A stretch of 64,000 bases of DNA, from assembly GCF_038561965.1 (NCBI RefSeq), contig NZ_CP139348.1:2418001-2482000 (forward strand). The letters run 5' to 3'. Below are positions 10,201-17,610 of this stretch, in pieces (the first letter of the stretch is position 1; every line of letters starts with the position of its first letter). This DNA comes from Stutzerimonas stutzeri (GTDB lineage: Bacteria; Pseudomonadota; Gammaproteobacteria; Pseudomonadales; Pseudomonadaceae). The notes under the pieces were generated by a model. The model made no database searches. It saw only the letters and a list, made by a program, of their open reading frames with translations, and was not told the origin of the DNA. Both the position numbers and the translations under genes were made by a program.

Positions 10201-10325
10201 TCGGCGGTCTGCTGCTCAGCCAGCTGCTGACGCTGTTCACCACGCCGGTGATCTACCTGTTCTTCGATCGCCTCGGACAGCGCTTCGGTCGTCGACGCGA
10301 GTCGCTGCAGGAGGCCGAAGCGTGA
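7245..10325 (+). CDS. muxB: RND multidrug efflux permease MuxB
   Basis: A 1026-residue RND (HAE1) proton/drug antiporter with two repeats of six membrane helices and large periplasmic loops. The helix-4 proton relay is seen in GFVVDDAIVMLENIARH. The second half carries the GIVKKNAIMMIDFALEAE motif. It starts inside the muxA stop codon (ATGA). In the MdtABC/MuxABC systems two different permeases, B and C, form a heterotrimer; the presence of a second, non-identical permease directly downstream supports this. Substrates named for P. aeruginosa MuxABC-OpmB include aztreonam, macrolides and novobiocin; this is family knowledge and not shown here. Confidence 0.92.
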   Translation: MNISRLFILRPVATTLSMVAILLAGLIAYKLLPVAALPQVDYPTIRVMTLYPGASPEVMTSAVTAPLERQFGQMPGLAQLSSTSSGGASVITLRFSLDVALDVAEQEVQAAINAANNLLPNDLPAPPVYNKVNPADTPVLTLAVTSDSLPLPKLHDLVDTRMAQKLAQINGVGMVSIAGGQRPAVRIRTNPEALAAYGLSLADVRSLITSSNVNQPKGNFDGPTRVSMLDANDQLKTPEEYAELILTYQDGAALRLKDVADIVDGAENERLAAWANESQAVLLNVQRQPGANVIDVVERIQALLPEVTASMPAGLDVVVLTDRTQTIRAAVTDVQHELMLATFLVVMVTFVFLKKLSATVIPSIAVPLSLVGTFAVMYVCGFSLNNLTLMALTIATGFVVDDAIVMLENIARHLEEGETPLNAALKGARQIGFTLISLTFSLIAVLIPLLFMQDVVGRLFREFAITLAVAILISLVVSLTLTPMMCAKLLKPQIAAEAKPDWVERLIGGYSRWLTWVLRHQTLTLLVAVATLGLTVVLYLAVPKGFFPVQDTGVIQGISEAPQSISFRAMSERQQALARVILADPSVDSLSSYIGVDGDNVTLNSGRLLINLKPHGERDLTASQIIDRLRPELAKVPGIELYLQPVQDLSIEDRVSRTQFQFSLETPDGELLQEWTPLLVEALRERPELTDVASDLQSNGLQIYLDIDRDAAARLGIQVADITDALYDAFGQRQISTIFTQASQYRVVLEAEAGNRLGPQALEQLFVQSAGGTPVRLSSLATLEQRNAPLLINHIGQFPAVTLSFNLASGVSLGKAVEVIEAVEQEIGLPAGIQTRFQGAAEAFRASLSSTLLLILAAVVTMYIVLGVLYESYIHPITILSTLPSAAVGALLALLLTGNDLGLIAIIGIILLIGIVKKNAIMMIDFALEAERQQGMSPHDAIYRAALLRFRPILMTTLAALFGAIPLMLASGSGAELRQPLGLVLVGGLLLSQLLTLFTTPVIYLFFDRLGQRFGRRRESLQEAEA

Positions 10326-10353
10326 GCCGGCCTGAGATCGCGCGGGGGCAGGC

Positions 10354-13300
10354 ATGAACCTCTCCGCGCCCTTTATCGCCCGCCCCGTGGCAACCATGCT
10401 GTTGAGCCTGGCCATTCTGTTGCTCGGCGGTGTCAGCTTCGGCCTGCTACCGGTATCGCCGTTGCCGAACATGGACTTTCCGGTGATCACCGTGCAGGCC
10501 AGCCTGCCGGGGGCGAGTCCGGAAATCATGGCTTCCAGCGTAGCGACACCGCTGGAACGATCGCTGGGCAGCATTGCCGGGGTCAGCCAGATGACCAGTC
10601 GCAGCAGCCAGGGCTCGACGCGGATCATCATCCAGTTCGACCTTGAACGCGACATCAATGGCGCTGCCCGCGACGTGCAGGCTGCCATCAATGCGGCGCG
10701 CAACCTGCTGCCCAGCGGCATGCGCAGCATGCCTACCTATCGCAAGATCAACCCGTCGCAGGCACCGATCATGGTGCTCTCGCTGACCTCCGAGGTGCTG
10801 GACAAGGCCGAGCTGTACGACATTGGCTCGACCATCCTGGCGCAGAAGCTGTCGCAGGTTTCCGGCGTTGGCGAGATCCAGGTCGGTGGCAGTTCGCTGC
10901 CGGCGGTGCGTGTCGAATTGCAACCGCAACAACTCGAACAGTACGGTGTGTCGCTGGATGAGGTGCGCCGAACCATTGCCAACAGCAACGTGCGCCGGCC
11001 CAAGGGTATGGTCGAGGACGTGGACCGCCATTGGCAGGTTCGCGCCAATGACCAGCTGCACCAGGCGGCCGATTACACACCGCTGATCATCCGCTACCAG
11101 GACGGTGCGGCATTGCGCCTGGGAGATGTCGCGAAGGTGCGCGATTCGGTGGAGGACCGCTACAACAGTGGCTTCTTCAATAACGAACAGGCCGTGCTGT
11201 TGATCGTCAACCGTCAGGCCGGCGCCAACATCATCGAAACCATCGAAGGCATCCGCCGCGAACTGCCATCACTGCAGGCGATCATGCCGGGCAGTGTCGA
11301 TCTGAACGTTGCCATGGACCGCTCGCCAGTGATTCGCGCGACGCTGCACGAAGCCGAGCGCACGCTGCTGATTGCGGTGGGCCTGGTGATCGTGCTGGTG
11401 TTCCTGTTTCTCGGTCGCCTGCGCACGGCGCTGATTCCGGCGCTGGCCGTGCCGGTGTCGTTGGTTGGCACCTTTGCCGTGATGTACATGTTCGGCTTCT
11501 CGCTCAACGTGCTGTCGCTGATGGCGCTGATCCTCGCCGCCGGCCTGGTGGTGGACGATGCCATCGTGGTGCTGGAGAACATCGCACGACATATCGACGA
11601 CGGCATGTCGCCGATGAAGGCGGCCTACGTCGGCACCCGCGAGGTCGGCTTCACGCTGCTGTCGATGAACCTGTCGTTGGTGGTGGTGTTCGTCTCGATT
11701 CTCTATATGGGGGGAATCGTCGAACGGCTGTTCCGCGAATTCTCCATCACCCTGGCGGCTGCGATCCTGGTTTCGCTACTGGTATCGCTGACGCTCACGC
11801 CAATGCTCTGCGCGCGCTGGCTCAAGCCACATGAGCCGGAGAAGGAAGGGCGCCTGCAGCGTTGGAGCCACGACGCCCATCAGTGGTTGCTGCGCCACTA
11901 CGACCGATCGCTGAGTTGGGCGCTGCGCCACCGTCGCATCACGCTGCTGAGCCTGCTGGCGACTATCGCGCTGAACGTGGTGCTTTATGTGCAGGTGCCC
12001 AAGACGTTCCTGCCGCAGCAGGACACCGGTCAGATCACCGGCTTCATCCGCGGTGACGACGGCATGTCGTTCCAGGTCATGCAGCCGAAGATGGAGATCT
12101 TCCGCAAGGCAGTCCTCGCCGATCCGGCGGTGGAAAGCGTGGCCGGCTTCATCGGCGGGCAGGGCGGCATCAACAACGCGTTCATGATCGTGCGGCTCAA
12201 GCCCTTGGGCGAACGCGGCATCTCGGCACAGAAAGTCATCGAGCGCATTCGCAAGGAGCAGCCGAAGGTGCCGGGCGGACGGATGTTCCTCATGGCCGAT
12301 CAGGATCTGCAGTTCGGCGGCGGCCGCCAGAGCAGCTCGGCCTATGCCTATACATTGCTCGCCAGCGACCTGAACGACCTGCGCACCTGGGTGCCGCAGG
12401 TGACCCGGGCGCTGTCCGAACTGCCTGAACTGACCAGCATCGACGCCAACGATGGCGAGGGCGCGCAGCAGATCAGCCTGAAGATCGATCGCGATGCGGC
12501 CAAGCGTCTGGGCATCGACATGAGCACCGTGACCACGCTGCTCAACAACGCCTTCAGTCAGCGGCAGATTTCCACCATTTACGAATCGCTCAACCAGTAC
12601 CAGGTGGTGATGGAGATCGACCCCAGCTACGCACAGTACCCGGAGGTGCTGGAGCAGATTCACGTGGTGACCAGTGACGGCCGCCGCGTGCCGCTGGCCG
12701 CATTTGCCCGCTACGAGCGCAGCCTGGAGGAAGACCGCGTCAGCCACGATGGCCAGTTTGCTGCGGAGAACATCGACTTCGATCTCGCGCCCGGCGTCAG
12801 CCTCGACCAGGCAACCCTGGCCATCGAACGCGCGGTGGCGGCCATCGGCATGCCCAGTGAGGTGCAGGGCCGCCTCGGCGGCACCGGCAGTGCCTTCGAG
12901 AGCACCCAGCAAGGCCAGCCACTGATGATTCTCGGCGCCTTGCTGCTGGTCTACATCGTGCTGGGCATTCTTTACGAGAGCTACATCCACCCGCTGACGA
13001 TTCTGTCGACACTGCCCTCGGCAGGCGTGGGCGCCTTGCTGGCAATCATCCTCACCGGTGACCAGTTCAGCCTGATCTCACTGCTCGGACTGTTTCTGCT
13101 GATCGGCGTGGTAAAGAAAAACGCGATCCTGATGATCGACCTGGCCCTGCAGTTCGAGCGTCAGGACAAGCTGTCGCCGGCCGACTCGATCCATCGTGCC
13201 TGCCTGCTGCGCTTCCGTCCGATCCTGATGACCACCATGGCCGCAATTCTTGGCGCATTACCGTTGCTGCTTGGCGGCGCGGAGGGTGCCGAGATGCGTC

Positions 13301-13458
13301 AGCCGCTCGGCCTGACCATCATTGGCGGGCTGCTGCTGAGCCAGATCCTTACGCTCTACACCACGCCGGTGGTTTACCTCTACCTGGACCGCCTGCGTCA
13401 TCGTTTTAACAGCTGGCGCGGTGTACGCACCGATGCCGCCCTGGAAAACTCGCTATGA
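10354..13458 (+). CDS. muxC: RND multidrug efflux permease MuxC
   Basis: A 1034-residue second RND permease, starting MNLSAPFIARPVATMLL. Proton-relay aspartates are in GLVVDDAIVVLENIARH; the C-terminal half has GVVKKNAILMIDLALQFE. It begins 28 bases after muxB with a GGGGGCAGG ribosome-binding site, and its stop overlaps opmB by 4 bases. It pairs with MuxB in a heteromeric pump of the MdtBC type. Length is normal for the family. Confidence 0.92.
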   Translation: MNLSAPFIARPVATMLLSLAILLLGGVSFGLLPVSPLPNMDFPVITVQASLPGASPEIMASSVATPLERSLGSIAGVSQMTSRSSQGSTRIIIQFDLERDINGAARDVQAAINAARNLLPSGMRSMPTYRKINPSQAPIMVLSLTSEVLDKAELYDIGSTILAQKLSQVSGVGEIQVGGSSLPAVRVELQPQQLEQYGVSLDEVRRTIANSNVRRPKGMVEDVDRHWQVRANDQLHQAADYTPLIIRYQDGAALRLGDVAKVRDSVEDRYNSGFFNNEQAVLLIVNRQAGANIIETIEGIRRELPSLQAIMPGSVDLNVAMDRSPVIRATLHEAERTLLIAVGLVIVLVFLFLGRLRTALIPALAVPVSLVGTFAVMYMFGFSLNVLSLMALILAAGLVVDDAIVVLENIARHIDDGMSPMKAAYVGTREVGFTLLSMNLSLVVVFVSILYMGGIVERLFREFSITLAAAILVSLLVSLTLTPMLCARWLKPHEPEKEGRLQRWSHDAHQWLLRHYDRSLSWALRHRRITLLSLLATIALNVVLYVQVPKTFLPQQDTGQITGFIRGDDGMSFQVMQPKMEIFRKAVLADPAVESVAGFIGGQGGINNAFMIVRLKPLGERGISAQKVIERIRKEQPKVPGGRMFLMADQDLQFGGGRQSSSAYAYTLLASDLNDLRTWVPQVTRALSELPELTSIDANDGEGAQQISLKIDRDAAKRLGIDMSTVTTLLNNAFSQRQISTIYESLNQYQVVMEIDPSYAQYPEVLEQIHVVTSDGRRVPLAAFARYERSLEEDRVSHDGQFAAENIDFDLAPGVSLDQATLAIERAVAAIGMPSEVQGRLGGTGSAFESTQQGQPLMILGALLLVYIVLGILYESYIHPLTILSTLPSAGVGALLAIILTGDQFSLISLLGLFLLIGVVKKNAILMIDLALQFERQDKLSPADSIHRACLLRFRPILMTTMAAILGALPLLLGGAEGAEMRQPLGLTIIGGLLLSQILTLYTTPVVYLYLDRLRHRFNSWRGVRTDAALENSL

Positions 13459-14948
13459 ATTCGCCGTCGCTGAACCCTTCATCGCTGAAGCATACCCTGC
13501 GTCCCCTCGCGGTTGCCGTGCTCGCCCTGTCATTGGGAGCCTGCACGCTGGGCCCCAACTATCAAAGGCCGGACCTGACGGTAGCCAGCGAATTCAAGCA
13601 GGCCGAAGGTTGGAAACAGGCTGCGCCAGCCGATGTGCTGCAACGCGGCGAGTGGTGGCGGCTGTACGGCGATGCCGAACTCGATGCCCTGGTGGCCCGG
13701 CTGAATGTCTCCAACCAGAACATCGCTGCGGCCGAGGCGCAGTTCCGCCAGGCGCGGGCGTTGGTCCGCGGCGCGCGATCGCAGCTGTTTCCGGTGCTGT
13801 CCGGCAGCGCTGGCGTTAGTCGTTCGGCTCAGGGCAGCGGTAGCACCAACAGCACCGGTACTGCGTTCAATGGCGGAGTGGGTGAAAGCTACGAGGCAGG
13901 CCTGAGCGCGTCCTGGCAGGCCGATGTGTGGGGTCGTCTGCGTCGCAATCTGGAAGCCAATCGCGCCACCATGCAGGCCAGCGCCGCCGACCTCGCTGCC
14001 GCTCGGCTCAGCCTGCAAGCGGAACTGGTACAGACCTATCTACAGCTGCGGGTGATCGACGAACACCAGCGGCTGCTCGATCAGACGGTCGAAGCCTATG
14101 CACGTTCGCTGCGCCTGACCGAAAACCAATACCGCGCCGGCATCGTGCCCAGGTCCGACGTCAGCCAGGCGCAGACCCAGCTCAAGAGCACTCAGGCACA
14201 GGCCATCGACCTTCGCTGGCAACGGGCGCAGATGGAGCACGCGATTGCGGTGCTTGTTGGCGTGGCGCCATCGGAACTGGGCATCGCCGCACGCGACGAC
14301 ATTCCGCCATTGCCGGCAGTACCGCTCGCCGTGCCATCGCAATTACTGGAACGCCGGCCGGATATCGCCTCTGCCGAGCGCCAGGTTATCGCGGCGAATG
14401 CCAACATCGGTGTGGCCGAGGCTGCCTGGTATCCGGACCTGACACTTTCAGCCAGCGGCGGCTATCGCAACAGCAGCTTCAGCGACCTGTTCAGCGTGCC
14501 CAATCGGTTCTGGTCGCTTGGCCCGCAACTCGCGCTGACACTGCTCGATTTCGGAGGACGGCGTGCCGAACTGGAGCGCGTCGAAGCCAGTTATGACCAG
14601 ACCGTGGCGAACTATCGGCAGACGGTGCTGAACAGCTTCCGCGAGGTCGAGGATTACCTGGTGCAGCTGCGTGTGCTGGAAGAGGAGGCGGTGGTTCAGC
14701 GTGAGGCGCTCGAGGCCGCGCAGGAATCGCTGCGTCTGATCGAGAACCAGTATCGGGCGGGTACCGTGGACTTCCTCAGCGTGGTGACGGTACAGACCAC
14801 TGCTTTGAACAACCAACGGACCAACCTGACGTTGCTCGGCAATCGGCTCACCGCCAGTGTGCTGCTGATCGCCGCGCTGGGCGGTGGCTGGGACAGTGTG
14901 CAGCTGGAGCAACAGCCAACGCTTTCGGCGACACCCACCGCGCCCTGA
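13455..14948 (+). CDS. opmB: Outer-membrane efflux channel lipoprotein OpmB
   Basis: A 497-residue NodT/TolC-type outer membrane factor. The lipoprotein signal ends at Cys30 in LSLGAC|TLGPNYQRPDL, the usual start of the mature OMF lipoproteins. Two OEP repeats are visible, each with the coiled-coil segments LRLTENQYRAGIV and LRLIENQYRAGTV. It is the last gene of muxABC-opmB and is followed by a terminator. It provides the exit duct for the MuxBC pump. Confidence 0.9.
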   Translation: MNSPSLNPSSLKHTLRPLAVAVLALSLGACTLGPNYQRPDLTVASEFKQAEGWKQAAPADVLQRGEWWRLYGDAELDALVARLNVSNQNIAAAEAQFRQARALVRGARSQLFPVLSGSAGVSRSAQGSGSTNSTGTAFNGGVGESYEAGLSASWQADVWGRLRRNLEANRATMQASAADLAAARLSLQAELVQTYLQLRVIDEHQRLLDQTVEAYARSLRLTENQYRAGIVPRSDVSQAQTQLKSTQAQAIDLRWQRAQMEHAIAVLVGVAPSELGIAARDDIPPLPAVPLAVPSQLLERRPDIASAERQVIAANANIGVAEAAWYPDLTLSASGGYRNSSFSDLFSVPNRFWSLGPQLALTLLDFGGRRAELERVEASYDQTVANYRQTVLNSFREVEDYLVQLRVLEEEAVVQREALEAAQESLRLIENQYRAGTVDFLSVVTVQTTALNNQRTNLTLLGNRLTASVLLIAALGGGWDSVQLEQQPTLSATPTAP

Positions 14949-14975
14949 GCGTTACCGCCTTTCGCCGCCCAATAA

Positions 14976-15002
14976 AAAGCCCCGCCTGATTGGCGGGGCT
15001 TT
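14976..15002. terminator. Bidirectional terminator between opmB and dctP
   Basis: An 11-bp stem (AAAGCCCCGCC with GGCGGGGCTTT) with a 5-base loop, in the gap between convergent genes. Confidence 0.85.
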
Positions 15003-15021
15003 AGCGACATCACTTCGTAGG

Positions 15022-16014
15022 TCAGTTGCGCTGTTTGCGGTTGACCGTTTCGGCAGCCTTGATGATGTCCGCACCTATAATTGGCTCGAACTGTTGCCAT
15101 ACCGGGCGCATCGCTTCACGCCAGCGTTCGCGCTCTTCCGGCGTCAGCGTGGCGATTTCCGAGGTGCCGGCCTGGCGAATCCGCTCGCGGTCGGCCCTGT
15201 TCAGTTCTTCGGCCTCGCGATTCACCATGAAGCTGACTTCATCAAGGATCGCTTCAAGCTCGAAACGGACCTTGTGCGGCATGCTCATCCAGAAGCGCGT
15301 ATTGCTTACCACCATGTAGTCGAGCACACCGTGATCGGTCTCGACGATGTAGGGCTGCACGGTGTGCATCTTCTTGCTGTAGATGTTCGACCAGGGGTTC
15401 TCGGCACCTTGCACGGTGCCGGCGCGCAGGGCGTCGTAAGCATCGGCGAAGGGGATCTTCTGGGTCGACGCGCCAACGGCACCGAACTGCGCCTCGAGCA
15501 CGGCCGAAGGCTGGATTCTGAAGCTCAGGCCCGCAGCGTCGCTCGGCTGGCGCAGCATGCGCGTTGCCGATAGCTGCTTCATGCCGTTGTGCCAATAAGC
15601 AAGACCGGTGATGTTCTTGTCTTCCATCGAACGCAGCAGCTGCTTGCCCTTGGTGCGTTTCTGAAAGCGATTGACCGCCTCGATATCGTCGAACAGGAAT
15701 GGCAGGTCGAACACCTGTAGCTGTTTGGTGTACTGCTCGAACTTGGCCAGCGACGGTGCCAGCAGCTGGACTTCGTCGTTGCGCAGCGCCTCCAGCTCAG
15801 TGGCATCGCCGAACAGCGTCGAGTTGGGATAGACCTCGACGCGTACCTGACCAGGCATTCGCTCTTCTGCGAGGCGCTTGAACATCAGCGCACCCTTGCC
15901 CTTGGGTGTGTCGTCGGCCACTACGTGGGAAAACTTGATGACGATGGGCTCTGCCTGGGCACAAGCGCTGGCGACCGCCAGCAAGAGCCCGGCAAGAGTA
16001 ATGATCGGCTTCAT
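15022..16014 (-). CDS. dctP: TRAP transporter substrate-binding protein DctP-like, orphan
   Basis: A 330-residue periplasmic binding protein that captures C4-dicarboxylates for a TRAP transporter. A signal peptide with AQA|EP cleavage is near residue 20. The family arginine that binds the carboxylate is in GLSFRIQPS, and the GAENPWSNIYS segment is typical of DctP. The ATG at 16014 is preferred over an in-frame ATG 13 codons upstream because AAAGAG lies just before it and the signal peptide starts there. The membrane subunits dctQ and dctM are not adjacent, so it either pairs with a distant DctQM or is a sensor/auxiliary copy. Confidence 0.85.
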   Translation of the reverse strand: MKPIITLAGLLLAVASACAQAEPIVIKFSHVVADDTPKGKGALMFKRLAEERMPGQVRVEVYPNSTLFGDATELEALRNDEVQLLAPSLAKFEQYTKQLQVFDLPFLFDDIEAVNRFQKRTKGKQLLRSMEDKNITGLAYWHNGMKQLSATRMLRQPSDAAGLSFRIQPSAVLEAQFGAVGASTQKIPFADAYDALRAGTVQGAENPWSNIYSKKMHTVQPYIVETDHGVLDYMVVSNTRFWMSMPHKVRFELEAILDEVSFMVNREAEELNRADRERIRQAGTSEIATLTPEERERWREAMRPVWQQFEPIIGADIIKAAETVNRKQRN

Positions 16015-16119
16015 GAAAGACTCTTTATTCTGGTTGGTTGGCAGTGCATCCATGCGGACCGACCGCTAGGACGCGTCTAGGCTTTCAGCCGCTCCTTATG
16101 CCAAAGATAGGTGACGACT

Positions 16120-16131
16120 GAAAGCGCTTTC
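16120..16131. promoter_or_regulatory. Palindrome upstream of dctP
   Basis: GAAAGCGCTTTC is a perfect palindrome about 105 bases upstream of dctP. The octamer CTGAAAGC at 16118-16125 is repeated in inverted orientation at 16081-16088. It could be a regulator site for dctP or a weak termination structure for oprN. Confidence 0.25.
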
Positions 16132-16161
16132 CCCAACCAACCCGACGGGAGCGGCACCGTG

Positions 16162-17610
16162 TCACAGTTTTGCCTGCTGTCCCTCCGCGGGTGCCTGATC
16201 CACAGCCCTAGACTGCAGTGATTGATCGCTAACCTCCCATCCGCCACCAAGCGCCTTGTATACCGCGACCACGCCGCGATAGAGCTCGACCTCGGCTTGC
16301 GCCTGGGCATCCTCGGCGGTAAGGCGTTCGCGTTCGGCGTCCAGCAGCACGAGGAAATCGGCGGTGCCTTCGCGATAGCGGATTTCCGCCTGCTGCGCTG
16401 CGGCCCGACTGGCCGTGGACTGACGCAGCAGCGAGAGCAAGCGCTGCTGGGCATTGGCGTAATCGCTGAAGGCATTCTCCGACTCTTCCAGTGCCAGCAG
16501 GACCTGTTGCTCATAGCTGGCCAACGCCGCATCGGCATCGGCTTCGGCGCCGCGCAGACGGGCCCGCACACTGCCCAGGTCGAACGCGGCCCAGCTGATG
16601 CTTGGCGCAACGCCCCAGGCCTGCGCGGCGCTGGAACCGATCTGCGAACCGCGCCCGGCGATAAAACCAAGGAATCCGGACAGGCTGACCCGCGGAAACA
16701 GATCGGCAGTAGCCACGCCGACATCTGCCGTAGCGGCCGCCAGCTGGCGTTCCGCGGCGCGAATATCCGGCCGCCTGCGCAGCAGTTCGCCCGGGTCACC
16801 AATCGGCAAGGCCTTGGCGATAGCCGGCAAGTCACGTGGCGAAAGGTCGACGCTAAGCTGGTCCGCACGCTGGCCGAGCAGGGTTGCGATGCGGTTACGC
16901 GCGCGCGCCTGCTGCGCCTGCAACTGCGGCAGGCTCGATTCGGTAGCGGCCAGCCGCGCATCGGCGCGCAGCACATCCAGTTCGCTGCCGACGCCCACTT
17001 CGCGTAACTGTTCGGTCAGCTCATGGGAGTTGCGCTGATTGGCCAGGTTGTCGCGGGCTATGCGTTCGCGCAGCTGCGCGCCGCGCAGCTGGCCGTAGGC
17101 GTCCACTAGCTCGGCAATCAGGCTGACCTGTAGCTGGTAGAGCTCGGCCTCGACGGCATCGGCCTGTGCTTCGCTGGCTTCCAGACGTCGTTGAATCCGG
17201 CCGAAGAGGTCGAGTTCCCACGCCATATCCAAGCCGAGGTCGTAGCGCTCGGTATTGACGCGCCGCTCGCTGAAGCCAGGCTGTTGTGCCTTGCCGATGT
17301 CAGCGCTGGCACCGGCGGTGACTGTGGGCAGTCGATCATTGCTGACGTCGTCACGGATCGCCCGCGCCGCACGCAGACGTGCATAGGCGATGCGCAGTTC
17401 GCGGTTCTCGGCCAGGGCTTCGCCGACCAGGGCATCCAGCGTCGGGTCTTCGAACTGATGCCACCAGGTTGCTTCGAAGCGCGAGCGGTCGTATTCGTCA
17501 GTGGCTGCAAGGCCGATGCTTGCCGGTTCAGGTTGCGGCGCCCGGTAATCCGGGCCGACCGCACAAGCGCTCAGTGCCAGAGAGAGCAAGGAAAGGGCGA
17601 AGAACTTCAT
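16162..17610 (-). CDS. oprN: Outer-membrane efflux channel OprN
   Basis: A 482-residue outer membrane factor with lipoprotein signal ending at Cys16 (LSLALSAC|AVGPDYRAP). Two OEP domains are present, with ELRIAYARLRAARA and EIRYREGTADFLVLLDAE as recognisable coil segments. The start overlaps the mexF stop (ATGA, 17607-17610); the open frame continues much further upstream, but only as a shadow of mexF. It completes mexEF-oprN and forms the trimeric exit channel. Identity as OprN rests mainly on gene order next to mexE, mexF, mexT and mexS. Confidence 0.88.
   Translation of the reverse strand: MKFFALSLLSLALSACAVGPDYRAPQPEPASIGLAATDEYDRSRFEATWWHQFEDPTLDALVGEALAENRELRIAYARLRAARAIRDDVSNDRLPTVTAGASADIGKAQQPGFSERRVNTERYDLGLDMAWELDLFGRIQRRLEASEAQADAVEAELYQLQVSLIAELVDAYGQLRGAQLRERIARDNLANQRNSHELTEQLREVGVGSELDVLRADARLAATESSLPQLQAQQARARNRIATLLGQRADQLSVDLSPRDLPAIAKALPIGDPGELLRRRPDIRAAERQLAAATADVGVATADLFPRVSLSGFLGFIAGRGSQIGSSAAQAWGVAPSISWAAFDLGSVRARLRGAEADADAALASYEQQVLLALEESENAFSDYANAQQRLLSLLRQSTASRAAAQQAEIRYREGTADFLVLLDAERERLTAEDAQAQAEVELYRGVVAVYKALGGGWEVSDQSLQSRAVDQAPAEGQQAKL

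Noticed and set aside
16015..16161. Sigma-54 promoter for dctP (a TGGC...GC pair on the minus strand)
   Set aside because: The spacing between the GG and GC elements is one base off the required 12, and no second activator-type site was found.
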